From NCBI GenBank assembly GCA_027491785.1, contig JAOZGJ010000063.1:1-42182 (forward strand): DNA of 42,182 nt. The letters are read 5' to 3'. Source of the DNA: Thermoproteota archaeon (GTDB lineage: Archaea > Korarchaeota > Korarchaeia > Korarchaeales > Korarchaeaceae). The notes under the pieces were generated by a model. The model was given only the letters and a program-made list of their open reading frames with translations. It ran no database searches and was not told the origin of the DNA. Each line of letters opens with the position of its first letter. The stretch's first letter is position 1. Made by a program: the position numbers and the translations under genes. This document shows, piece after piece, positions 25,168 to 33,915 of the stretch.

Positions 25168-25556
25168 TTCCTCTCACCAGCCACCGTTCTGCTTACTGCT
25201 AGGGGGAATATGCCTCCTATCTTAGCATTCATCGTGACTGCTACCTCGCTGATCTTCCTTGGGAGCTGACTAACATCTATTTTGATGGTCAACGTGCTCC
25301 CGTTTCTCATGAGAGGAGAAGAAGCACTTCTCGTAACCTCTCTCCCCTGCCCCTTGAATGTAACGGATAGTGCAACATCGGTAAGTTCGACGCTTCCATG
25401 GTAATCAAATATTAAAGCGAGGTAGTTCCCCTCTACCTCAGTGAAGATCCTGGATTTTCCATTACGGAGATCCATGACGAAAGCCAGTAGGGGATAGCTC
25501 ACACCCAGTAGAAGAAGAAATCCAACCACTAGAAGGGCTGCCCTAAGCCCCCTCAC
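25164..25556 (-). CDS. Membrane-anchored protein with an extracellular beta domain
   Basis: 130-aa protein with one N-terminal transmembrane helix or uncleaved signal (RAALLVVGFLLLLGVSYPLL) and a soluble part of about 95 residues rich in beta strands (YLALIFDYHGSVELTDVALS, VTFKGQG, LTIKIDVSQLP, VAVTMNAKIGG), likely an outward-facing immunoglobulin-like sandwich. Not recognised. The GTG start at 25556 lies inside the end of the upstream gene (14-base overlap). Confidence 0.65.
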   Translation of the reverse strand: MRGLRAALLVVGFLLLLGVSYPLLAFVMDLRNGKSRIFTEVEGNYLALIFDYHGSVELTDVALSVTFKGQGREVTRSASSPLMRNGSTLTIKIDVSQLPRKISEVAVTMNAKIGGIFPLAVSRTVAGERN

Positions 25557-25824
25557 CTTCTTTCCCTCCTCTAAGCAGGGAAACGGAATGCCTTATGAGG
25601 GTAGCTCCAGCTGCTAGAGCTATACCTAGGAATGCTATCTTGAAGAGTAGTTCCATTAGGAGACCACTGCTCTGGGTAAGGGCATCCATTATGTTCTTAG
25701 CCCCTTTTAACTGCACGCTGACGTTCATATATTCATAGAGGGAGAAGAAGAAGACTACGGCTACCATGAGAAGCCCTATAATTAGGAGGAGGATCCCGCT
25801 TCTATAAGTACCATTCTGAGTCAT
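25543..25824 (-). CDS. Small two-helix membrane protein, first gene of the operon
   Basis: 93-aa protein with two transmembrane helices (about residues 10-29 and 58-78) joined by a 28-residue loop (YMNVSVQLKGAKNIMDALTQ) and ending in a charged tail. Not recognised. ATG 25824 is the operon's first start; it is divergent from the NifX-like gene across 63 bases. Gene order small two-helix protein, one-helix beta protein, four-helix protein suggests subunits of one membrane complex. Confidence 0.6.
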   Translation of the reverse strand: MTQNGTYRSGILLLIIGLLMVAVVFFFSLYEYMNVSVQLKGAKNIMDALTQSSGLLMELLFKIAFLGIALAAGATLIRHSVSLLRGGKEGEGA

Positions 25825-25887
25825 AGGTAGATAGGGAGCTCGAAGCGTTAAAACATTCCTGAGGTACTAAGATCACTGGCTCAGCTG

Positions 25888-26367
25888 ATGGATCGTATAC
25901 CATATACAAACGGCGATGGGAGGAGGGAAAAATTCAAATCTTTAACGTCTCTCGATAAGTGGATGAGGAGCATCACAGTTGCCTTGGGTGTAGACGATGA
26001 CGATACGAGGTTGAGCGAGGAGCATTTTGGGGACTCCAAATACTATCTAATCTACGAGGTCAGGGAAGACGGTACCTATAAGCTAATTGAAAAGAGGCTC
26101 AACAGGGTCAGGGAAATGGAGGAGAGAGAACATGGAGATCCAAGGAAATTTAAGGCAATAGATAGCTTACTAGAAGACGTGGATGTCTTTCTTGCAGGCA
26201 GAATGGGACCAAATTTCCTGAGGGTATCAAAATCGAGGCACTATCCCATGGTCGTCGGGAGGAAGACGGTTAAAGAAGCTCTTTCTCTGCTGATAAGAAA
26301 GTTAGATGAGGTTATGAGTGAAGTGGAGAGGAGGAGGTCGATGAAGCACCAACAAGAGCCGTTCTGA
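25888..26367 (+). CDS. Dinitrogenase iron-molybdenum cofactor (NifX/NafY-like) domain protein
   Basis: 159-aa protein. ITVALGVDDDDTRLSEEHFG, YYLIYEVREDGTYKLIEKR, DVDVFLAGRMGPNFLRVS and HYPMVVGRKTVKEALSLLIR follow the NifX/NifB C-terminal domain fold (RNase H-like), known from proteins that carry Fe-Mo cofactor precursors; similar stand-alone proteins are common in archaea that do not fix nitrogen, where the role is unclear. No nif genes are near. ATG 25888 gives 26 extra N-terminal residues; ATG 25963 is also possible, with TCTTTAAC about 22 nt upstream. Confidence 0.78.
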   Translation: MDRIPYTNGDGRREKFKSLTSLDKWMRSITVALGVDDDDTRLSEEHFGDSKYYLIYEVREDGTYKLIEKRLNRVREMEEREHGDPRKFKAIDSLLEDVDVFLAGRMGPNFLRVSKSRHYPMVVGRKTVKEALSLLIRKLDEVMSEVERRRSMKHQQEPF

Positions 26368-26551
26368 CTTCCGGCTATCTCTGGGATAAGATTATAGGTC
26401 ATGGAGTTTCCCTTTCTACTTCACGCTGTAATAGTTCCATCTTTTTCCTTCGTAAGTAAGCTTGCTACCACTAACTAATGTAATGCAAATGATACAACTC
26501 CCCAACAATGGAACTGATGAATTTATCTTATGTAAGTCTCTCAATGCTTCA

Positions 26552-27499
26552 ATGGAGCTGACAATATTAGCTCACGGCGACTCGGATGGAGTCGTTTCCG
26601 CTTCGCTCGCTCTAGCTGCTCTCAAGAGCAGTTATGATAAAGTAAATGTGTACTTCACTCATCCCTATGGATTAGTTGAGGACTTCAAGGCTTTCGCCAA
26701 GGGAGATGTTGTCATAGCAGACATAGCCATAAGCGAGGATAGATCCCGTGAAGTGGTCGACCTCTTCAACCGATATGAAGGAAAGATAACCTACATAGAT
26801 CACCACCCGCCGCCCAAGGATGTGAGCCTCAAGGAGCTTAACGCCAAGGTCGTTAGATATGAGGATGCCGGATCATCCTCGGAGATGACTTTCAGGCTTT
26901 TCTCTCAACTCCTTCCATTGGATTATGATAGGATAGCTCTCTATGGAGCTATAGCAGACTACTCAGATCTAACTAGATGGGTGAAAAGGGCCCTAGCCAG
27001 ATGGGATAAGCGGCAGATCTACTTCGAGGCGGGTATTTTATTTCAAGGGTTGGAAGGATCGAGGAAAATGCATGACTTCAAGAGGGAGGTGGTGCTCCAT
27101 CTCTCGGAGGGTAAGAGACCATCTCAACATTCAGAACTCCTGATAAGGTCCCTTATGCAATCTATCAGGAACGAAGAGCTTTATAGGTGGGTTAAGGAGA
27201 ACGTGAAGGTCAGCGGGATGGTAAGCTATGTGGTAGATCCCCCTGGGAGCGTAGGAATAGCAGCTACCTATGCTAAAGGTTTGAAAGGAACACCTATAGG
27301 ACTGGCTGCAGAGAGGAGAGGTAAGATATATTCGATAAGCTTAAGGGGAGATCCGAGCGTAATAGATCTGAACGAGGCCTTGAGAGAAATAGCTCATGAG
27401 CTAGGAGGAAGTGGAGGAGGTCATCCTGAAGCCGCTGGCGCTAGAGTACCTGTTAAGAAGCTTGATGACCTCATATATTTGCTAAATAAGGCGGTCTGA
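26552..27499 (+). CDS. DHH-family phosphoesterase (DHH-DHHA1)
   Basis: 315-aa two-domain phosphoesterase. The DHH domain shows LAHGDSDGVVSASL, VVIADIAIS, TYIDHHPPP (the DHH signature) and YGAIADYSD, all supplying the two-metal site; the DHHA1 domain ends with GSGGGHPEAAGARVP, which binds the substrate's nucleotide or phosphate end. Relatives include RecJ-like nucleases, nanoRNases and cyclic-dinucleotide phosphodiesterases; the substrate is not decided by sequence. I choose ATG 26552 because TTTATCTTATG lies about 26 nt upstream; the frame is open to TTG 26462, with ATGs at 26483 and 26489, adding a 30-residue extension without similarity. Confidence 0.85.
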   Translation: MELTILAHGDSDGVVSASLALAALKSSYDKVNVYFTHPYGLVEDFKAFAKGDVVIADIAISEDRSREVVDLFNRYEGKITYIDHHPPPKDVSLKELNAKVVRYEDAGSSSEMTFRLFSQLLPLDYDRIALYGAIADYSDLTRWVKRALARWDKRQIYFEAGILFQGLEGSRKMHDFKREVVLHLSEGKRPSQHSELLIRSLMQSIRNEELYRWVKENVKVSGMVSYVVDPPGSVGIAATYAKGLKGTPIGLAAERRGKIYSISLRGDPSVIDLNEALREIAHELGGSGGGHPEAAGARVPVKKLDDLIYLLNKAV

Positions 27500-27591
27500 A
27501 GCCATCATGAAAATCAAGATAAGATCAGCAGGCCCTATGTAGCAAGGCAAAGGAGAAAGAAAAGAGAAAGGGGGAAGAAGGATGATACCAG

Positions 27592-28380
27592 TTACAGCGT
27601 CAATTCAAATATGAGGACATCCGGTTCGTTTCCCTTCCATTGAGAGAATCCCATCTCCCTCAGCCTATCTGCTACCCTAGATAGGTCCTCGGGTATCATG
27701 AGACCAACCCTCCTGTCAAGCTTCGCAGCAACGGAACCCATCTCTTCAATCAGCTTCTCCGTCATCAGGTAATCAAATGGTGTGAAGATACCCGACCGCT
27801 CCTTCGGAATGAAAAATCCACTCTCACCTCTACCCTTAAATGCAACTACATTCTTCCTAAGCCAATCGAGGGACTCATCGCATCTCTTAATGAATCTCCA
27901 TCCCACAGGAACTATATCTACATTAGGGAGCCTTGGTTCCGTCTCTTCTACATAAACTTCGCTTCTTACATCTCCAGTTAGATGGTAAAATCTCTTCACA
28001 AGCTTAAAACCCCTTTTGTAACCTAGATGTATGCTCGCCCCGTTCTCCCTATGGGTAGCAAACATCAAGCTACTAATTATCCCCCTCTCCGACAGTTCCT
28101 TTCCGTAGGATATGAGGAAATCGTGAAGGTCATTCGCATAGCCCCTCCCCCTGTAGGACGGGTGAACCCTAAGTCCCTCCATCCATCCAACACCGCATGG
28201 AAGGACGGTCAGCTTAGCGGTGGCTACTGCTTTCCCGTTCACATCCACCACGAAGAAGTTCCCATCATCCAGCCATTCATGGAAGACCCTCGGGAGATAG
28301 TCGTGGCCCTCCCAGGTCAGCTTCCCTATCTCCTCTATAGATTCAAAATCATCGATCCTGGCTTCCCTTATCATTCTCAT
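27592..28380 (-). CDS. GNAT-family N-acetyltransferase
   Basis: 262-aa protein. Residues 1-140 form the GNAT domain: REARIDDFESIEEIGKL, VVDVNGKAVATAKL, and the acetyl-CoA binding motif A LRVHPSYRGRGYANDLHDF. The segment SIHLGYKRGFKLVKRFYH closes the fold (motif B). Residues 145-262 form a second domain that looks like a degenerate GNAT half, as in other two-domain archaeal acetyltransferases. The substrate is unknown. Start ATG 28380, alternative ATG 28374. Confidence 0.83.
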   Translation of the reverse strand: MRMIREARIDDFESIEEIGKLTWEGHDYLPRVFHEWLDDGNFFVVDVNGKAVATAKLTVLPCGVGWMEGLRVHPSYRGRGYANDLHDFLISYGKELSERGIISSLMFATHRENGASIHLGYKRGFKLVKRFYHLTGDVRSEVYVEETEPRLPNVDIVPVGWRFIKRCDESLDWLRKNVVAFKGRGESGFFIPKERSGIFTPFDYLMTEKLIEEMGSVAAKLDRRVGLMIPEDLSRVADRLREMGFSQWKGNEPDVLIFELTL

Positions 28381-28460
28381 CTAACATCGATCAAGCAAGG
28401 GTAGAATAACTAAAATAAATTAAAATTAAAAATAGGGAGTTAAAGCCTCAGTTAGGAGTG

Positions 28461-29504
28461 ATGAGCCCTATGAACTCCCAGGCATCCGTAGCCTTTGGAC
28501 CTGTACCATCTAGACGTTTAGGAAGGAGCCTGGGTATAAATAACATCCCAGATAAGGTATGCTCTTATGCATGCGTTTACTGTCAAGTTGGCAGAACTTT
28601 GAGGATGGAAATAGAGAGAAGGAGCTTCTATCGACCGGAATACATACTTAGGGAGGTAGAGAAGAAGGTCAAGGATGCATCGGATAGGGGAGAGGAAATA
28701 GATTACTTAACGTTCGTCCCTGATGGAGAACCTACCTTAGATATCAATTTAGGTGAAGAAATAGATCTTTTAAGAGATCTAGATATTCCAATAGCGGCTC
28801 TAACTAACTCTTCTCTGATATGGAGGGAAGATGTAAGGAGGGACCTCTCGAAACTGGACTTCGTTTCACTTAAGGTGGATGCTGTCAGCGAGGAACTGTG
28901 GAGAAGGGTGAACAGGCCTCACAAATCATTGGTGCTGGAGGACATTCTGAGGGGAATGATCTACTTTAGAAACGAGTTTAGCGGGAAGTTGGTTACGGAA
29001 ACCATGTTGATAGATCAGATAGGCTATGAAGGTGAAGGTGGAAGTGAGAGTGAATTTGAGAGATTAGCTGATTTCTTAGGAAAGTTAGAGCCAGACGTAG
29101 CATATATAGCAATCCCTACCAGACCTCCTTGGGAGGATTGGGTTAGGCCAGCCAAGGAGGAGGTGATAAACAAAGCCTTCCAGATACTATCTGAGAGGTT
29201 GGGACCTGAAAGGGTTGAATACTTGATAGGATATGAGGGAAATGCCTTCGCATTTACTGGAGATGTGGAGGAAGATCTGTTGAGCATAACCTCGGTACAT
29301 CCAATGAGGGAGGATGCAGTTAGAGCGCTTCTAAGCAAAGCTGGAGCAGGATGGGAAATGATAGATAAATTGAAGAGAGAGGGAAAGATAGTCGAGCTTG
29401 AATATGGAGGGAAGAGATTTTACATGAGGAAGCTAAAGAGCAGGGAGAAGGGAAAAATGGCTGGAGGTAATGGACGGAAGAACTCATCCTCTCTCCATAC
29501 CTAG
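28461..29504 (+). CDS. Radical SAM protein (COG0731-like)
   Basis: About 347 aa. VAFGPVPSRRLGRSLGINN followed by CSYACVYCQVG gives the radical SAM 4Fe-4S motif C-x3-C-x2-C in a context typical of the COG0731-like family, then FVPDGEPTLD (GGE-like SAM motif) and SLKVDAVSEELWRRVNRPH. The C-terminal 70 residues resemble a winged-helix domain (VHPMREDAVRALLSKAG, then KLKREGKIVELEYGGKRFYM). The substrate is unknown; members lie near tRNA-modifying radical SAM enzymes in sequence. ATG 28461 has AGGAG just upstream; GTG 28458 is possible. Confidence 0.83.
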   Translation: MSPMNSQASVAFGPVPSRRLGRSLGINNIPDKVCSYACVYCQVGRTLRMEIERRSFYRPEYILREVEKKVKDASDRGEEIDYLTFVPDGEPTLDINLGEEIDLLRDLDIPIAALTNSSLIWREDVRRDLSKLDFVSLKVDAVSEELWRRVNRPHKSLVLEDILRGMIYFRNEFSGKLVTETMLIDQIGYEGEGGSESEFERLADFLGKLEPDVAYIAIPTRPPWEDWVRPAKEEVINKAFQILSERLGPERVEYLIGYEGNAFAFTGDVEEDLLSITSVHPMREDAVRALLSKAGAGWEMIDKLKREGKIVELEYGGKRFYMRKLKSREKGKMAGGNGRKNSSSLHT

Positions 29505-29535
29505 ATTTGACTATTCCGTCCAGAATTTTCTCAGC

Positions 29536-29871
29536 TTAAGTAGCTTCTTTGCCTCTTCTTAAGGTGGTGCTCATCCATTTGAGGTAGTCCTCAAGTCCTT
29601 CCTCCACCGGAAGAGCTATGATTTCTGGGATCTCGTAGGGGTGAATCTCCCTTATTAGGTCTTCGACTTCTTTGTAAAGGTTCTTCCTGCTTTTGATGAG
29701 AATTAAATATTCCTCAGAGGACTCGATACTGCCCTTCCACCAGTATTTGCTCCTTATAGGTCCGATCACCTGAACACAGGCTGCGAGTCTGTTCTTCAGG
29801 ACCTCATCAGCTATCCTCTCAGCGGCATCCTGAGAATCCACTGTAGTGAGTATGACAGCATACATGACCAT
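29536..29871 (-). CDS. cutA: Divalent cation tolerance protein CutA
   Basis: 111-aa CutA1 protein, trimeric ferredoxin-like fold. Visible: YAVILTTVDSQDAAERIADE, the metal-linked LAACVQVI, SKYWWKGSIESSEEYLILIK, and EIHPYEIPEIIALPVEEG. These are diagnostic, and length is normal. In bacteria it is linked to copper tolerance, but its molecular role remains debated. I choose ATG 29871; TTG 29877 and ATG 29865 are alternatives. A T-rich TATA-like stretch lies about 26 nt upstream (29893-29903 on the minus strand). Confidence 0.95.
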   Translation of the reverse strand: MVMYAVILTTVDSQDAAERIADEVLKNRLAACVQVIGPIRSKYWWKGSIESSEEYLILIKSRKNLYKEVEDLIREIHPYEIPEIIALPVEEGLEDYLKWMSTTLRRGKEAT

Positions 29872-29949
29872 ATGCAAGAGCGATCTTCTAAATAATAAAA
29901 ATAAAAAGGGAATGAAAATCGAGCACTACGGACCGAGGCTCACGCGCGA

Positions 29950-31530
29950 TCATCTCTGCGTGATGGTGGGCCTCACTCTCATCTCAAGGGGCTCTAACCT
30001 CTTATCCGGATCGAAACCCAATCTCCTTCCAAAAGCCCTTAATCTGCTGATTATCACCTGGCTTCCCAGTCTGATGATAGGTCTCACCAAGTACTTCGTC
30101 AGGGGATCATGGACGAACATCTTGAGGGATCTCTCTACCTCGGTAATGACGGTCCTCCAACTCCAGTATACCACGAGGAATCTCGCCTCTGTCATGAACT
30201 CGGCTGGATCAAATCCCCTCTCTGTTTCTAAAGCAGCCATTGGGACGAATGCTAAAGAAGCGACGACAAACCTTGCTAGTCCATTCATCTCCTTCCTGTA
30301 AACTTTTTCCATGGTGTAAATAAGTCTGGCCGTCTCTAAAGCATCCTCCTCTGTCTCCCCGGGAAGGCCGAGCACTAATGTGTAAGCTGGGAACCAGTAG
30401 TTGGAATTGAAGGCATAGGTCCCCTCTAATATGACCTGAGGCCACTCCTCCGGGGAGAAGGGCTTTACCTTATTCCTCATATGCCTTTCTATCAGATATG
30501 GAGAGGCTGTTTCCATCCCTGGCTGTATCCCTATCCAGTGACGAGGGCCGGCCCTCAGGACCTTACTGAGATCCGGTAGGAGCCTTGGATCTGCAACCAC
30601 TGGAGCTATAGAACCATGAGTGGGATTAGCATCATCAACCTCCTTCATTATTCCCTTGAATAGGCCAACTACTGCTTCTCTATTTGGATAGAAATATCTC
30701 CTATCCTCCAGCTTGTAAAGGAATATGTCATCGCTGTGGACCCATGCCCTCCTTATTCCACCTCTCCTATTTACTTGGATCTCTCTCAGAATCTTCTCCA
30801 TTGGCATATATCTGGCTGTCCTTATGTTCGGGAGGCAGAAATCACATCCCCTCCCACATCCTCTCATGACCTCGACCATTCCCTTATAGGCTGGATTGAC
30901 TATCGGAGGTATCTCATCCACGTTTGGGAAACCCCTTGGCACAATTAACCAGTTAGCGTCGTCCTTCTCTATAGATCTGAATATATCACCAATGACATGC
31001 TCTGTTTCCCCCATAACTACATGATCTATTCCCATTTTCTTTGATTCATCTTCTCTCCTCACTAATTGCCATACTCCCTGTCCTCCAACTACTATTTTGA
31101 ACTTAAGCCCCCTCTTTTCCCTTATTCCCCTTATTCTCCTCACGAGCTCCCTAAACTTATGCTCGGAGAATGACTCGACAGATCCTCCATACGTGAACAT
31201 AGTGGTGACCGGTCCAAGCCCGAAGGGATCCATAGCGGAGATCCCTACTATCTCGGTATCATCGCCTATGAACCTATGCAGATATCTCGGATGGGCAACG
31301 ACCACCTCGTCCTCGCTATATCCAGATGAGAGGAGGGCTGCTTCAACCTTTCTCAATGAATACGGCGCTTCCTTCATTATTCCATTAACTTGGGGGAGTT
31401 TGGAATCTAGAAATGGGTAGATCAATCGGAGAGATAAGGTATAGGGGGCGCATCCGAAGAAATCCGCCAGGGGAATATCCCTAAAACTGCTCATGAGCGT
31501 ATCATCTGCTGTTAATACGATCCTAACCAT
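29950..31530 (-). CDS. Radical SAM protein with an N-terminal B12-binding-like domain
   Basis: 526 aa. The N-terminal 215 residues resemble a cobalamin-binding-type Rossmann domain (FKIVVGGQGVWQL, GIDHVVMGETEHVIGDIFRS), as in B12-radical SAM methyltransferases, but the His of the Asp-x-His-x2-Gly motif is not obvious. The radical SAM core has MRGCGRGCDFCLP (C-x3-C-x2-C), then WVHSDDIFLY, WIGIQPGMETASPYLIERH and YTLVLGLPGETEEDALETAR. The substrate is unknown. ATG 31530 has GGTGAG 4 bases upstream and overlaps the end of the regulator gene by 8 bases, so the two are translated together and the enzyme is probably controlled by the regulator. Confidence 0.85.
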   Translation of the reverse strand: MVRIVLTADDTLMSSFRDIPLADFFGCAPYTLSLRLIYPFLDSKLPQVNGIMKEAPYSLRKVEAALLSSGYSEDEVVVAHPRYLHRFIGDDTEIVGISAMDPFGLGPVTTMFTYGGSVESFSEHKFRELVRRIRGIREKRGLKFKIVVGGQGVWQLVRREDESKKMGIDHVVMGETEHVIGDIFRSIEKDDANWLIVPRGFPNVDEIPPIVNPAYKGMVEVMRGCGRGCDFCLPNIRTARYMPMEKILREIQVNRRGGIRRAWVHSDDIFLYKLEDRRYFYPNREAVVGLFKGIMKEVDDANPTHGSIAPVVADPRLLPDLSKVLRAGPRHWIGIQPGMETASPYLIERHMRNKVKPFSPEEWPQVILEGTYAFNSNYWFPAYTLVLGLPGETEEDALETARLIYTMEKVYRKEMNGLARFVVASLAFVPMAALETERGFDPAEFMTEARFLVVYWSWRTVITEVERSLKMFVHDPLTKYLVRPIIRLGSQVIISRLRAFGRRLGFDPDKRLEPLEMRVRPTITQR

Positions 31531-31948
31531 TGCTCTCACCCTCCAGCAACATGAGGGACTCTCTCAGGGAGCTCAAAATTAAATGCCTCATGTAGTCCTT
31601 TAATGCTTCATTTTTTACATGTTTTATCTTCATTGTATAATATTTAAGAGATTTTTCCATGTCAGCTAGGATCTGATCTATATCGGACCTTGCAGGGACC
31701 CTTAAATCATCTATAAGCTCTCTCACCTCATCTCTGATCCTATAAATCAACCTCTGCTTGTGAGAAGGATCTGGGGTGACTTCTATTAAGCTCAAATTTA
31801 TCAATTTCTTTATCTCACGTGAGAGAGTAACTCTGGAAACCTTTCCCCTAAGCCTAGCAGCTAATATGTTGAACGAGACCCCTAGGTTAGAGGAGGCTAT
31901 CTCGTCGAGGATGCTAACATGGATGGGTGAGATAACCATATTCATCAT
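31523..31948 (-). CDS. MarR/ArsR-like winged-helix regulator
   Basis: 141-aa DNA-binding protein. ISPIHVSILDEIASSNLGVS, then FNILAARLRGKVSRVTLSRE (helix-turn-helix) and LINLSLIEVTPDPSHKQRLI with a wing (YRIRDEV) form a winged helix; the C-terminal 70 residues are long helices suited to dimerisation. ATG 31948 (after TTG 31951) has TTTATAC centred about 26 nt upstream on the minus strand, fitting a leaderless message. The promoter is covered by a 40-bp palindrome, so autoregulation is likely. It is followed by an overlapping radical SAM gene. Confidence 0.78.
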   Translation of the reverse strand: MMNMVISPIHVSILDEIASSNLGVSFNILAARLRGKVSRVTLSREIKKLINLSLIEVTPDPSHKQRLIYRIRDEVRELIDDLRVPARSDIDQILADMEKSLKYYTMKIKHVKNEALKDYMRHLILSSLRESLMLLEGESNG

Positions 31949-31949
31949 C

Positions 31950-31989
31950 AACTAGTATATCAATATACCGGTATAAAGATTTACTAGTT
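31950..31989. promoter_or_regulatory. 40-bp palindromic operator of the MarR-like regulator
   Basis: The centre TATACCGGTATA (31964-31975) is a perfect 12-bp palindrome. The flanks AACTAGTATATCAA (31950-31963) and AAGATTTACTAGTT (31976-31989) are inverted copies matching at 11 of 14. The element spans the likely TATA box and reaches the start codon of the regulator gene on the minus strand, a classic position for self-repression. Confidence 0.7.
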
Positions 31990-32088
31990 ATCACGCAAGT
32001 AAGGGTTGCATGGTGGAGGAAGAAGGAAAAGAATGAAATAATTAGATTAATAGAATAAAAAGAAAAGAGGGAAAGAATGTATATTAGC

Positions 32089-33915
32089 TTAGCTTTTATC
32101 CCCTGAGGTGGACGATTCTACCTCAGTTACATCTGAAACTGTCTTTAACTGCTCTTTGTACATTTCAACTATTTCCTCCTCGCTCGTAGCGTCTTGCGGC
32201 CCTTTGTCCTCTCTCCATCCCATGAACCTCGGAAACCTTATAGCCAAGCCGGCATCCTCCTTTATCCTTCCCCAGCCACAAGTGTGCGTAGGGCTCAGGG
32301 TTATCTCGTCTCCTAGGACTTGGGCTACCTTCTGGGGAACGAACCAGACATCTGCTTCTAGGTTAGATACCACGCTTGGATGCCTGTGCTCTATCTTGTA
32401 GGGCCCTAAGAGTTCAGGTAGAGATGCAAGCTCCTCATCAGTGAAACCAGAGCCCATCTTGCAGACCGTCTTGAAAGCGTCTTCTTCAGGCGAATATGCG
32501 GCCATGAGCAGGGCACCATAGGTTCCCGCTCTCTTACCTTTACCCCAGAAAGCTCCAACGACTACCAGATCGACAGGCTCTATCATCTTGCTTATGTAAC
32601 TCCTTTTGAGCTTTATCCAAGACCATCCCCTGGTCCCAGCCTGATATTGCGATCTAGGATCCTTCACAACGAGCCCCTCTGTCCCTCTCTCCACAGCGTA
32701 CTCGAAGAACCTCTCGAGCTCGTTTACATTTCCCTCTATAACTTCATACTCTACTACTCTCACCTTCTCATTTTCGCCTCCTTCTTCCCTCAGCAGCTTC
32801 AGGAGATGAGTCCTCCTATCCTCCAGGGGATCATCGAGCATCTCCCTGCCATCCAAGTAGAGGATGTCGAATACATAAGTCACCGTGGGATAAGAGGCCA
32901 TCGCCTCCTCCACGCCGTACTTTCTCCTCCTGTGCATAAGCTCTTGGAAGGGGAGTATCTCCCCGGTATCTGGATTAACGGCAACGGTCTCTCCATCGAA
33001 TATAACTTCATGCCCCTTGGCTGCCCTTGCTGCGAATTCCCTCACATCTGGGTATGGTTCCGTTATGTTCTCCAGTCTCCTAGAGAATATCTTCACGGAA
33101 CCATCCTTCCAGACATGGATCTGCATCCTCTCCCCGTCGTACTTGAATTCAGCAAATATCCTAGGACCTATTTTATCCATTATCTCTTGGGCTGATCTGA
33201 GCCTTTGAGCTAGCATAGGCCTAACAGGAATTCCCAGCGTTATCTTTATCTCATCCAACCCCTCAAATCCCTTCGCAGCAACTATCTTCGCTATCTTACC
33301 TATATCTGGGAATATGTTATATTTCCTCTCAAGCTGATCTCTGAAGGCCCTTCCCTTAAGGAAGGCTTCAGCTAGGGCATCCAAGATCGTCATGTCCCTG
33401 ACTCCGAGCCTCAGCCTCTCAGTCACTATCCTCGCTATATATCTGGCCTCAAGAGGTTTTGAATCGCTGAAAAGTCCAGCCAACAACCTTATCTTCATAT
33501 CTTGGGCCTTATCACCAGTTGCTTGCGAGACCTTCAGGAGGGTATCGAACACATTGTTCACCGTGAGGTCCTCTTGGAAGAAGGACTGGGCCACCTTGTT
33601 CTCCACGGACCACTCGGCCAACTTACCTATATCCCCTATCTCCGGATATTTCTTCTCCAGCTTATCTTGAGATATCCCTGTAGCCATGGATAGGGCCTTT
33701 AGGAGGAGTTTCTCCCCGACACCTAACTCTATTCCTTCATAGGCCGGTGCTATGCTGCCCAAGGTCAGGTAGACCACCTTATCTAAGACATCGGGAGGTG
33801 TCTCTAGGAACAGTTTCTTCAGGTAATCTATCATTTCAAGCCTTCCTGTAGTTGCTTCTATCCTCTCGTAAACCTTGGCCACTTCTATGAAGAGCTTATC
33901 CTCTCTCTCACCCAT
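32089..33915 (-). CDS. lig: ATP-dependent DNA ligase
   Basis: 608-aa replicative/repair DNA ligase of the archaeal type. The N-terminal DNA-binding domain (residues 1-220) is followed by the adenylation domain with motif I FAEFKYDGERMQIH (Lys 258 accepts AMP), motif III VIFDGETVAV, motif IV GTEGLVVKDP, motif V WSWIKLKR and motif VI, and a C-terminal OB domain ending around IRFPRFMGWREDKG. All motifs are intact and length is normal. ATG 33915 directly follows the Hsp20 stop codon (no gap), and GGTGG lies 7-11 bases upstream, so it is translated as the third gene of the PAC2 / Hsp20 / ligase unit. Confidence 0.96.
   Translation of the reverse strand: MGEREDKLFIEVAKVYERIEATTGRLEMIDYLKKLFLETPPDVLDKVVYLTLGSIAPAYEGIELGVGEKLLLKALSMATGISQDKLEKKYPEIGDIGKLAEWSVENKVAQSFFQEDLTVNNVFDTLLKVSQATGDKAQDMKIRLLAGLFSDSKPLEARYIARIVTERLRLGVRDMTILDALAEAFLKGRAFRDQLERKYNIFPDIGKIAKIVAAKGFEGLDEIKITLGIPVRPMLAQRLRSAQEIMDKIGPRIFAEFKYDGERMQIHVWKDGSVKIFSRRLENITEPYPDVREFAARAAKGHEVIFDGETVAVNPDTGEILPFQELMHRRRKYGVEEAMASYPTVTYVFDILYLDGREMLDDPLEDRRTHLLKLLREEGGENEKVRVVEYEVIEGNVNELERFFEYAVERGTEGLVVKDPRSQYQAGTRGWSWIKLKRSYISKMIEPVDLVVVGAFWGKGKRAGTYGALLMAAYSPEEDAFKTVCKMGSGFTDEELASLPELLGPYKIEHRHPSVVSNLEADVWFVPQKVAQVLGDEITLSPTHTCGWGRIKEDAGLAIRFPRFMGWREDKGPQDATSEEEIVEMYKEQLKTVSDVTEVESSTSGDKS

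Noticed and set aside
32647-33195. 182-codon open frame opposite the DNA ligase
   Set aside because: Lies within the ligase adenylation domain and shows no independent features.
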